Source: Globodera rostochiensis
Lineage: Eukaryota > Nematoda > Chromadorea > Rhabditida > Heteroderidae
Assembly: GCA_018350325.1 (NCBI GenBank)
Contig: JAEVLN010000009.1
Span: forward strand, 1,199,388 to 1,263,387
Length of the DNA stretch: 64,000 bases
Direction: 5' to 3'
Part shown: piece by piece, positions 34,491-45,600 of the stretch
Layout of the letters: every line of letters starts with the position of its first letter
How positions within the stretch are numbered: the first letter of the stretch is position 1
Made by a program: the position numbers and the translations under genes
Notes under the pieces: model-generated
Databases searched by the model: none
What the model was told of the DNA's origin: nothing
Seen by the model: the letters and a program-made list of their open reading frames with translations, nothing else

Positions 34491-34837
34491 CCAAACATAG
34501 AGCTTGTGCATTTTTTTTCATGATAATATTCGAATAATTACATTTTAAAGCTTGGTGTCTTTAAAACGAAAAGGGCAAATGCCAAACGTGTTAGTGTGCA
34601 CTCTAAAACATTTCAAACAATTTACTAATTATATACCGTTTAACGGTTTTTTCTCGTCAACTGCCTGACACAACACATTAAATCTCTGAGTGGGTCTCTA
34701 CTGAATTCTCTTGCAATTACCCTAAATCTCTGTGCTTTTCTCAATCAAAAATCTCTGTATTAATCTTTGTTAGATTTTTTATTTTCCCACCATTTAATTA
34801 GTATTTAAAAAACCTAAGAGGGAAATGGGAAAATAAC

Positions 34838-34940
34838 CGCGCGAAGCGCGCCTAGGCTCAGTGTTGAAATCGCCTTGGCGATGTCAGTACCAAAAAATTA
34901 ATAAACAGTGCCCGCCCACCGGGCACTGTTCTCTATCTAA
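34838..34940 (+). other. Helitron 3' terminus with three hairpins
   Basis: CGCGCGAAGCGCGC, then GAAATCGCCTTGGCGATGTC (one mismatch), then CAGTGCCCG...CGGGCACTG, followed by CTAA at 34937-34940. A palindrome followed closely by CTRR is the standard Helitron transposition terminator. Confidence 0.75.
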
Positions 34941-35375
34941 GAGTATTCAACCTATTTACTAATTATATGCTGTTTTTCGGGTTTTTCTCGAAAATATCTG
35001 AGCACTTACTACAAAACACATTAAATCTCTTAGTAGATCTCTACTAAAATCTCTCTCTATTACCCTAACCCTCTGTGCTATTCTCCCCTAATTTCTCCCA
35101 AATCTCAGTATTTATCTTTGTTAGATTTTTTATTTTTCCCCATTTAATTAGGACTTAAAAACCCTATAAGGGTAAGGTGAAAAGAGAAAAAGGCCAACGG
35201 AGAAAATTACAAGGGAAAATCTCAAAAGGCCGCCTAAGGAGAAAATGCCAAAATCCAACAAAGGAAAAATAACCGCGCGAAGCGCGCCTAGGCTCAGTGT
35301 TGAAATCGCCTTGGCGATTTCAGTAGAAAAAAATCCTAATTAACAGTGCCCACCGGGCACTGGTTGGTTATCTAA
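34941..35375 (+). mobile_element. Second Helitron 3' terminal block (tandem copy)
   Basis: Repeats the preceding ~330 bp in the same order: TTTACTAATTATATGC, TCTCTACTAAAATCTC, CTTTGTTAGATTTTTTATTT, then the three hairpins. The middle hairpin is perfect here (TGAAATCGCC/GGCGATTTCA, 35301-35322), and CAGTGCCCACCGGGCACTG (35344-35362) is followed by nine bases and CTAA (35372-35375). It has no coding region, so it is either a non-autonomous Helitron inserted next to the first or a duplicated terminus. Confidence 0.65.
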
Positions 35376-35509
35376 ATACCATGTTTATGGGGGATCGTTT
35401 TGAATCAAAGGGAATAATATGGGACAATTTACAATGTGGCAAATATGCAAAATTGCGGATTCAGCAAGTGCCTATTTCAAGATTTTTCGAAACTAAAAAT
35501 AAAAATAAC

Positions 35510-35643
35510 GCTTTGTCCACCGATTTCAACGCCGTTTCGATCACGTGAGAGCCGTTCACGTGCAGGGCCAATTCCAACGCGTGGCCACGCAATGCATCGA
35601 CCAGCCGAGCCTTCTGATCCTCCGTGCCGCATTCGAAAAATTT
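35510..35643 (-). pseudogene. PUF-repeat exon (repeat 4/5 type)
   Basis: Minus-strand exon opened by ...AATTCAG at 35644-35650 and closed by GT at 35509. It encodes FFECGTEDQKARLVDALRGH followed by ALELALHVNGSHVIETALKS and VDKA. It matches the repeat that precedes the 26556 exon in PUF order, which suggests the two were consecutive exons before the Helitron entered the intron. The exon itself is open. Confidence 0.65.
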
Positions 35644-36163
35644 CTGAATTTTTTTTTTTGTCTGTTTAAGATCAAAAAATTTTGAATAAATCACATTCGG
35701 TCGGAAAGGAGGTCAGATCCCGTCTTCTTTTTTTTTGCCGAGCGGGATTTTTAACGGGAAGGGAATCCCGTTCCCGGAAATTTTATTTTAGTCTTTTCCC
35801 CATTCCCCGTTAATTTTTCTTGGCAAAATGTTTTTAAAAATACAATTTTGGATCAATTTTCATCACAAAAACCCTTTAAATTTCAAAATTTTTAACCGCG
35901 GCGCCTATCGGCACCGCCGCCAAAGCGCCCCAAAATGTTTGGAGGACCTGAATCACAAAAGTGCCAAATTCGTCAGCCATCAATTGTCGAGCATTTTGAA
36001 GCGTCCCCGGCCCTCTAAGAAGAAGAATAAAACGTTAAGCCCCAAATGTGTTATTTAATTTACAATTTCTCTTCAATTTTACACAATTTTCTAAAAATAT
36101 TCGAATAAGGGAAAATTGTAAAGTGACGACCCTTACACATTTAAAGGTAAAAAAGCTACTCAC
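35644..36163. other. Intergenic with inverted GC core
   Basis: Contains GCGGCGCCTATCGGCACCGC (~35897-35916), the inverse of the shared core seen in other elements, and a CCCGTTCCCGG/ACGGGAAGGGAATCCCG inverted word cluster at ~35725-35780. An open plus frame (35828-36058) is basic and resembles no protein I know. Confidence 0.4.
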
Positions 36164-36402
36164 CCCACACAAACGGTGTCGAACAGCGCCCGTTTCTGAT
36201 CCGCCGTTCCGCAGGCCAAACACTTACTTATGACGGGGCTGCCAAACTTGTCCTGTGCATATTTCATAATGCCCCCCTGCAGACTGCGCACAATGCGCCC
36301 GCGGTCTTCGGGCAGTCCATGCTCAATCACATGTTGGATCACCCGACTACCGTACTCTTGGACGAACAGAAGAGAAACTTTTGCCGATAGCTCATTGGTT
36401 AT
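36164..36402 (-). pseudogene. PUF exon with fused repeats 6 and 7
   Basis: Minus-strand exon from acceptor ATTTAG to donor GTGAGT. It encodes TNELSAKVSLLFVQEYGSRV, IQHVIEHGLPEDRGRIVRSL, QGGIMKYAQDKFGSPVISKC and LACGTADQKRALFDTVCVG. Compared with the 26.5-kb copy it runs from the start of repeat 6 straight into repeat 7, losing about one 36-residue repeat while staying in frame. It could function with fewer repeats or be part of a decaying paralogue. Confidence 0.65.
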
Positions 36403-36554
36403 CTAAATAAAATTCTTTTTATCAAAAGTCTAGATTAAAAGCAAGCGCCAAAGTTGTTTTTGATGGAAAATTTGTTTTCAGCACCAAAGAAATGGAGGGG
36501 GAGGGGAAAGGCCCAATCGTTACACACACAAAAAAATAAATAAAAATGATTTGC

Positions 36555-36672
36555 CTCAATTTGTGACGCTTTGTCCACCGATTCCAACGCCTTTCGGATC
36601 ACGTAACAGCCGTACACTTGCTGGGCCAATGTCAAAACATGGCCGCGCAATGCGTCCACAAGTTTTGAGGTA
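36555..36672 (-). pseudogene. PUF exon, repeat 5, with GC donor
   Basis: Minus-strand exon from acceptor CTTACAG (36673-36679) encoding TSKLVDALRGHVLTLAQQVY, GCYVIRKALESVDKASQIE. It ends ATTGAG|GCAAAT, a GC donor; the same ATTGAG|GCAAAG junction occurs in every unit of the 3.6-17 kb array. The next exon (36402) completes a normal PUF order. The 5' side of this exon is the start of the 155-bp satellite, whose unit includes this acceptor. Confidence 0.7.
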
Positions 36673-39600
36673 CTGTAAGTTGGCCCAAAATGATCGCAGC
36701 GGTTCCATTTTTTGATATGAGCCTTAGAATTACTTTCCCTCTCACATATCAAAAAAGGGATCCGATCAGATCGATTTTAAAAAATCGATTTAGTCCCTTA
36801 AGGGCACTTTTGGGGCACTTTTGGGGAAATTTGAGGTACAGTAAGTTGGCCCAAAATGATCGGAGCGGTTCCATTTTTTGATATGAGCCTTAGAATTACT
36901 TTCCCTCTCACATATCAAAAAAGGGATCCGATCAGATCGATTTTAAAAAATCGATTTAGTCCCTTAAGGGCACTTTTGGGGCACTTTTGGGGAAAATTGA
37001 GGTACAGTAAGTTGGCCCAAAATGATAGGAGCGGTTCCATTTTTTGATATGAGTCTTAGAATTCCTCTCCCTCTCACATATTAAAAAATTGCTAGGCTCA
37101 GATCGATTTGAAAAAATCGATTTAGTCCCTTAAGGGCACTTTTTGGGCACTTTTGGGGAAATTTGAGGTACAGTAAGTTGGCCCAAAATGATCGGAGCGG
37201 TTCCATTTTTTGATATGAGCCTTAGAATTACTTTCCCTCTCACATATCAAAAAAGGGATCCGATCAGATCGATTTTAAAAAATCGATTTAGTCCCTTAAG
37301 GGCACTTTTGGGGCACTTTTGGGGAAAATTGAGGTACAGTAAGTTGGCCCAAATGATAGGAGCGGTTCCATTTTTTGATATGAGTCTTAGAATTCCTCTC
37401 CCTCTCACATATTAAAAAATTGCTAGGCTCAGATCGATTTGAAAAAATCGATTTAGTCCCTTAAGGGCACTTTTTGGGCACTTTTGGGGAAATTTGAGGT
37501 ACAGTAAGTTGGCCCAAAATGATCGGAGCGGTTCCATTTTTTGATATGAGTCTTAGAATTACTCTCCCTCTCACATATTAAAAAAGGGGTCTGATCAGAT
37601 CGATTTGAAAAAATCGATTTAGTCCCTTAAGGGCACTTTTGGGGAAATTTGAGGTACTGTAAGTTGGCCCAAAAGATCGGAGCGGTTCTATTTTTTGATA
37701 TGAGTCTTAGAATTACTCTCCCTCTCACATATTAAAAAAGGGATCCGATCAGATCGATTTGAAAAAATCGATTTAGTCCCTTAAGGGCACTTTTTGGGCA
37801 CTTTTGAGGAAAATTGAGATACTGTAAGTTGGCCCAAAATGATAGGAGCGGTTCCATTTTTTGATATGAGTCTTAGAATTCCTCTCCCTCTCACATATTA
37901 AAAAAGGGATCCGATCAGATCGATTTGAAAAAATCGATTTAGTCCCTTAAGGGCACTTTTTGGGCACTTTTGGGGAAAATTGAGATACTGTAAGTTGGCC
38001 CAAAATGATAGGAGCGGTTCCATTTTTTGATATGAGTCTTAGAATTCCTCTCCCTCTCACATATTAAAAAAGGGATCCGATCAGATCGATTTGAAAAAAT
38101 CGATTTAGTCCCTTAAGGGCACTTTTGGGGAAATTTGAGGTACTGTAAGTTGGCCCAAAATGATCGGAGCGGTTCCATTTTTTGATATGAGTCTTAGAAT
38201 TCCTCTCCCTCTCACATATTAAAAAATTGAAAGGCTCAGATCGATTTGAAAAAATCGATTTAGTCCCTTAAGGGCACTTTTGGGGAAATTAGATGTACTG
38301 TAAGTTGGCCCAAAATGATCGGAGCGGTTCTATTTTTTGATATGAGTCTTAGAATTACTCTCCCTCTCACATATTAAAAAAGGGATCCGATCAGATCGAT
38401 TTGAAAAAATCGATTTAGTCCCTTAAGGGCACTTTTGGGGAAATTAGATGTACTGTAAGTTGGCCGAAAATGATCGGAGCGGTTCCATTTTTTGATATGA
38501 GTCTTAGAATTCCTCTCCCTCTCACATATTAAAAAATTGAAAGGCTCAGATCGATTTGAAAAAATCGATTTAGTCCCTTAAGGGCACTTTTGGGGAAATT
38601 AGATGTACTGTAAGTTGGCCGAAAATGATCGGAGCGGTTCCATTTTTTGATATGAGTCTTAGAATTCCTCTCCCTCTCACATATTAAAAAATTGAAAGGC
38701 TCAGATCGATTTGAAAAAATCGATTTAGTCCCTTAAGGGCACTTTTGGGGAAATTAGATGTACTGTAAGTTGGCCGAAAATGATCGGAGCGGTTCCATTT
38801 TTTTATATGAGCCTTAGAATTACTCTCGCTCTCACATATCAAAAAAGGGATCCGATCAGATCGATTTGAAAAAATCGATTTAGTCCCTTAAGGGCACTTT
38901 TGGGGAAATTAGATGTACTGTAAGTTGGCCGAAAATGATCGGAGCGGTTCCATTTTTTGATATGAGTCTTAGAATTCCTCTCCCTCTCACATATTAAAAA
39001 ATTGAAAGGCTCAGATCGATTTGAAAAAATCGATTTAGTCCCTTAAGGGCACTTTTGGGGAAATTAGATGTACTGTAAGTTGGCCGAAAATGATCGGAGC
39101 GGTTCTATTTTTTGATATGAGTCTTAGAATTACTCTCCCTCTCACATAATAAAAAAGGGATCCGATCAGATCGATTTGAAAAAATCGATTTAGTCCCTTA
39201 AGGGCACTTTTAGGGAAATTTGAGGTACTGTAAGTTGGCCCAAAATGATCGGAGCGGTTCTATTTTTTGATATGAGTCTTAGAATTACTCTCGCTCTCAC
39301 ATATTAAAAAAGGGATCCGATCAGATCGATTTGAAAAAATCGATTTAGTCCCTTAAGGGCACTTTTGGGGAAATTTGAGGTACTGTAAGTTGGCCCAAAA
39401 TGATCGGAGCGGTTCTATTTTTTGATATGAGTCTTAGAATTACTCTCCCTCTCACATAATAAAAAAGGGATCCGATCAGATCGATTTGAAAAAATCGATT
39501 TAGTCCCTTAAGGGCACTTTTAGGGAAATTTGAGGTACTGTAAGTTGGCCCAAAATGATCGGAGCGGTTCTATTTTTTGATATGAGTCTTAGAATTACTC

Positions 39601-42600
39601 TCGCTCTCACATATTAAAAAAGGGATCCGATCAGATCGATTTGAAAAAATCGATTTAGTCCCTTAAGGGCACTTTTGGGGAAATTTGAGGTACTGTAAGT
39701 TGGCCCAAAATGATCGGAGCGGTTCTATTTTTTGATATGAGTCTTAGAATTACTCTCCCTCTCACATATTAAAAAAGGGGTCCGATCAGATCGATTTGAA
39801 AAAATCGATTTAGTCCCTTAAGGGCACTTTTGGGGAAAATTGAGGTACTGTAAGTTGGCCCAAAATGATCGGAGCGGTTCTATTTTTTGATATGAGTCTT
39901 AGAATTACTCTCCCTCTCACATATTAAAAAAGGGATCCGATCAGATCGATTTGAAAAAATCGATTTAGTCCCTTAAGGGCACTTTTTGGGCACTTTTGGG
40001 GAAATTTGAGGTACAGTAAGTTGGCCCAAAATGATCGGAGCGGTTCCATTTTTTGATATGAGTCTTAGAATTACTCTCCCTCTCACATATTAAAAAAGGG
40101 GTCTGATCAGATCGATTTGAAAAAATCGATTTAGTCCCTTAAGGGCACTTTTGGGGAAAATTGAGGTACTGTAAGTTGGCTCAAAATGATAGGAGCTGTT
40201 CCTATTTTTGATTTGAGTCTTAGAATTACTCTCCCTCTCACATATTAAAAAAGGGATCCGATCAGATCGATTTGAAAAAATCGATTTAGTCCCTTAAGGG
40301 CACTTTTTGGGCACTTTTGGGGAAAATTGAGATACTGTAAGTTGGCCCAAAATGATAGGAGCGGTTCCATTTTTTGATATGAGTCTTAGAATTACTCTCC
40401 CTCTCACATATTAAAAAAGGGATCCGATCAGATCGATTTGAAAAAATCGATTTAGTCCCTTAAGGGCACTTTTTGGGCACTTTTGGGGAAAATTGAGATA
40501 CTGTAAGTTGGCCCAAAATGATAGGAGCGGTTCCATTTTTTGATATGAGTCTTAGAATTACTCTCCCTCTCACATATTAAAAAAGGGGTCTGCTCAGATC
40601 GATTTGAAAAAATCGCTTTAGTCCCTTAAGGGCACTTTTGGGGAAATTGAGGTACTGTAAGTTGGCCCAAAATGATCGGAGCGGTTCCATTTTTTTATAT
40701 GAGCTCTTAGAATTACTCTCCCTCTCACATATTAAAAAAGGGATCCGATCAGATCGATTTGAAAAAATCGATTTAGTCCCTTAAGGGCACTATTGGGGAA
40801 AATTGAGGTACTGTAAGTTGGCCCAAAATGATCGGAGCGGTTCTATTTTTTGATATGAGTCTTAGAATTACTCTCCCTCTCACATATTAAAAAGGGGATC
40901 CGATCAGATCGATTTGAAAAAATCGATTTAGTCCCTTAAGGGCACTATTGGGGAAATTAGATGTACTGTAAGTTGGCCCAAAATGATCGGAGCGGTTCTA
41001 TTTTTTGATATGAGTCTTAGAATTCCTCTCCCTCTCACATATTAAAAAAGGGATCAGATCAGATCGATTTGAAAAAATCGATTTAGTCCTTTAAGGGCAC
41101 TTTTGGGAAATTTGAGGTACTGTAAGTTGGCCCAAAATGATCGGAGCGGTTCTATTTTTTGATATGAGTCTTAGAATTACTCTCCCTCTCACATATTAAA
41201 AAAGGGATCCGATCAGATCGATTTGAAAAAATCGATTTAGTCCCTTAAGGGCACTTTTGGGGAAATTTGAGGTACTGTAAGTTGGCCCAAAATGATCGGA
41301 GCGGTTCTATTTTTTGATATGAGTCTTAGAATTACTCTCCCTCTCACATATTAAAAAAGGGATCAGATCAGATCGATTTGAAAAAATCGATTTAGTCCCT
41401 TAAGGGCACTTTTGGGGAAATTTGAGGTACTGTAAGTTGGCCCAAAATGATCGGAGCGGTTCTATTTTTTGATATGAGTCTTAGAATTACTCTCCCTCTC
41501 ACATAATAAAAAAGGGATCCGATCAGATCGATTTGAAAAAATCGATTTAGTCCCTTAAGGGCACTTTTAGGGAAATTTGAGGTACTGTAAGTTGGCCCAA
41601 AATGATCGGAGCGGTTCTATTTTTTGATATGAGTCTTAGAATTACTCTCGCTCTCACATATTAAAAAAGGGATCCGATCAGATCGATTTGAAAAAATCGA
41701 TTTAGTCCCTTAAGGGCACTTTTGGGGAAATTTGAGGTACTGTAAGTTGGCCCAAAATGATCGGAGCGGTTCTATTTTTTGATATGAGTCTTAGAATTAC
41801 TCTCCCTCTCACATATTAAAAAAGGGGTCCGATCAGATCGATTTGAAAAAATCGATTTAGTCCCTTAAGGGCACTTTTGGGGAAAATTGAGGTACTGTAA
41901 GTTGGCCCAAAATGATCGGAGCGGTTCTATTTTTTGATATGAGTCTTAGAATTACTCTCCCTCTCACATATTAAAAAAGGGATCCGATCAGATCGATTTG
42001 AAAAAATCGATTTAGTCCCTTAAGGGCACTTTTTGGGCACTTTTGGGGAAATTTGAGGTACAGTAAGTTGGCCCAAAATGATCGGAGCGGTTCCATTTTT
42101 TGATATGAGTCTTAGAATTACTCTCCCTCTCACATATTAAAAAAGGGGTCTGATCAGATCGATTTGAAAAAATCGATTTAGTCCCTTAAGGGCACTTTTG
42201 GGGAAAATTGAGGTACTGTAAGTTGGCTCAAAATGATAGGAGCTGTTCCTATTTTTGATTTGAGTCTTAGAATTACTCTCCCTCTCACATATTAAAAAAG
42301 GGATCCGATCAGATCGATTTGAAAAAATCGATTTAGTCCCTTAAGGGCACTTTTTGGGCACTTTTGGGGAAAATTGAGATACTGTAAGTTGGCCCAAAAT
42401 GATAGGAGCGGTTCCATTTTTTGATATGAGTCTTAGAATTACTCTCCCTCTCACATATTAAAAAAGGGATCCGATCAGATCGATTTGAAAAAATCGATTT
42501 AGTCCCTTAAGGGCACTTTTTGGGCACTTTTGGGGAAAATTGAGATACTGTAAGTTGGCCCAAAATGATAGGAGCGGTTCCATTTTTTGATATGAGTCTT

Positions 42601-45600
42601 AGAATTACTCTCCCTCTCACATATTAAAAAAGGGGTCTGATCAGATCGATTTGAAAAAATCGATTTAGTCCCTTAAGGGCACTTTTGGGGAAAATTGAGA
42701 TACTGTAAGTTGGCCCAAAATGATAGGAGCGGTTCCATTTTTTGATATGAGTCTTAGAATTACTCTCCCTCTCACATATTAAAAAAGGGATCCGATCAGA
42801 TCGATTTGAAAAAATCGATTTAGTCCCTTAAGGGCACTTTTTGGGCACTTTTGGGGAAAATTGAGATACTGTAAGTTGGCCCAAAATGATCGGAGCGGTT
42901 CTATTTTTTGATATGAGTCTTAGAATTACTCTCCCTCTCACATATTAAAAAAGGGAACAGATCAGATCGATTTGAAAAAATCGATTTAGTCCCTTAAGGG
43001 CACTTTTGGGGAAATTAGATGTACTGTAAGTTGGCCGAAAATGATCGGAGCGGTTCCATTTTTTGATATGAGTCTTAGAATTCCTCTCCCTCTCACATAT
43101 TAAAAAATTGAAAGGCTCAGATCGATTTGAAAAAATCGCTTTAGTCCCTTAAGGGCACTTTTGGGGAAATTTGAGGTACTGTAAGTTGGCCCAAAATGAT
43201 CGGAGCGGTTCCATTTTTTGATATGAGTCTTAGAATTCCTCTCCCTCTCACATATTAAAAAATTGAAAGGCTCAGATCGATTTAATGATCGGAGCGGTTC
43301 CATTTTTTTATATGAGCCTTAGAATTACTCTCCCTCTCACATATTAAAAAAGGGATCCGATCAGATCGATTTGAAAAAATCGATTTAGTCCCTTAAGGGC
43401 ACTATTGGGGAAAATTGAGGTACTGTAAGTTGGCCCAAAATGATCGGAGCGGTTCTATTTTTTGATATGAGTCTTAGAATTACTCTCCCTCTCACATATT
43501 AAAAGCGGGGTCCGATCAGATCGATTTGAAAAAATCGATTTAGTCCCTTAAGGGCACTATTGGGGAAAATTGAGGTACTGTAAGTTGGCCCAAAATGATC
43601 GGAGCGGTTCTATTTTTTGATATGAGTCTTAGAATTACTCTCCCTCTCACATATTAAAAAAGGGATCAGATCAGATCGATTTGAAAAAATCGATTTAGTC
43701 CTTTAAGGGCACTTTTGGGAAATTTGAGGTACTGTAAGTTGGCCCAAAATGATCGGAGCGGTTCTATTTTTTGATATGAGTCTTAGAATTACTCTCCCTC
43801 TCACATATTAAAAAAGGGATCCGATCAGATCGATTTGAAAAAATCGATTTAGTCCCTTAAGGGCACTTTTGGGGAAATTTGAGGTACTGTAAGTTGGCCC
43901 AAAATGATCGGAGCGGTTCTATTTTTTGATATGAGTCTTAGAATTACTCTCCCTCTCACATATTAAAAAAGGGATCAGATCAGATCGATTTGAAAAAATC
44001 GATTTAGTCCCTTAAGGGCACTTTTGGGGAAATTTGAGGTACTGTAAGTTGGCCCAAAATGATCGGAGCGGTTCTATTTTTTGCTATGAGTCTTAGAATT
44101 ACTCTCCCTCTCACATATTAAAAAAGGGATCCGATCAGATCGATTTGAAAAAATCGATTTAGTCCCTTAATGGCACTTTTGGGGAAATTTGAGGTACTGT
44201 AAGTTGGCCCAAAATGATCGGAGCGGTTCCATTTTTTGATATGAGTCTTAGAATTCCTCTCCCTCTCACATATTAAAAAAGGGATCCGATCAGATCGATT
44301 TGAAAAAATCGATTTAGTCCCTTAATGGCACTTTTGGGGAAATTTGAGGTACTGTAAGTTGGCCGAAAATGATCGGAGCGGTTCCATTTTTTTATATGAG
44401 CCTTAGAATTACTCTCCCTCTCACATATCAAAAAAGGGATCCGATCAGATCGATTTGAAAAAATCGATTTAGTCCCTTAATGGCACTTTTGGGGAAATTT
44501 GAGGTACTGTAAGTTGGCCCAAAATGATCGGAGCGGTTCTATTTTTTGCTATGAGTCTTAGAATTACTCTCCCTCTCACATATTAAAAAATTGAAAGGCT
44601 CAGATCGATTTGAAAAAATCGATTTAGTCCCTTAAGGGCACTTTTGGGGAAATTAGATGTACTGTAAGTTGGCCGAAAATGATCGGAGCGGTTCCATTTT
44701 TTTATATGAGCCTTAGAATTACTCTCCCTCTCACATATCAAAAAAGGGATCCGATCAGATCGATTTGAAAAAATCGATTTAGTCCCTTAATGGCACTTTT
44801 GGGGAAATTTGAGGTACTGTAAGTTGGCCCAAAATGATCGGAGCGGTTCTATTTTTTGCTATGAGTCTTAGAATTACTCTCCCTCTCACATATTAAAAAA
44901 GGGATCCGATCAGATCGATTTGAAAAAATCGATTTAGTCCCTTAATGGCACTTTTGGGGAAATTTGAGGTACTGTAAGTTGGCCCAAAATGATCGGAGCG
45001 GTTCCATTTTTTGATATGAGTCTTAGAATTCCTCTCCCTCTCACATATTAAAAAATAGAAAGGCTCAGATCGATTTGAAAAAATCGATTTAGTCCCTTAA
45101 GGGCACTTTTGGGGAAAATTGAGGTACTGTAAGTTGGCCCAAAATGATCGGAGCGGTTCTATTTTTTGATATGAGTCTTAGAATTACTCTCCCTCTCACA
45201 TATTAAAAGCGGGGTCCGATCAGATCGATTTGAAAAAATCGATTTAGTCCCTTAAGGGCACTTTTGGGGAAAATTGAGGTACTGTAAGTTGGCCCAAAAT
45301 GATCGGAGCGGTTCTATTTTTTGATATGAGTCTTAGAATTACTCTCCCTCTCACATATTAAAAAAGGGGTCCGATCAGATCGATTTGAAAAAATCGATTT
45401 AGTCCCTTAAGGGCACTTTTGGGGAAAATTGAGGTACTGTAAGTTGGCCCAAAATGATCGGAGCAATTCTATTTTTTGATATGTATCTTAGAATTACTCT
45501 CGCTCTCACATATTAAAAAAGGGATCCGATCAGATCGATTTGAAAAAATCGATTTAGTCCCTTAAGGGCACTTTTGGGGAAATTTGAGGTACTGTAAGTT

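Larger units (their letters stand above)
27375..34940 (+). mobile_element. Helitron, autonomous type
   Basis: Contains a full Rep/helicase gene (27951-34490). The 3' end has the expected Helitron architecture: hairpin CAGTGCCCGCCCACCGGGCACTG region at 34906-34928, then eight bases, then CTAA (34937-34940). Two further hairpins precede it (CGCGCGAAGCGCGC near 34840 and GAAATCGCCTTGGCGATGTC near 34868). The 5' end is less sure: ~27375-27480 contains an inverted copy of a block also at ~34665-34790 (TTAAATCTCTGA, CTACTAAAATCTCTC, CCCTAAATCTCTG), so the element appears to have subterminal inverted repeats, as in Helitron2/Helentron types. It lies between minus-strand PUF exons, probably in an intron. 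Confidence 0.75.
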
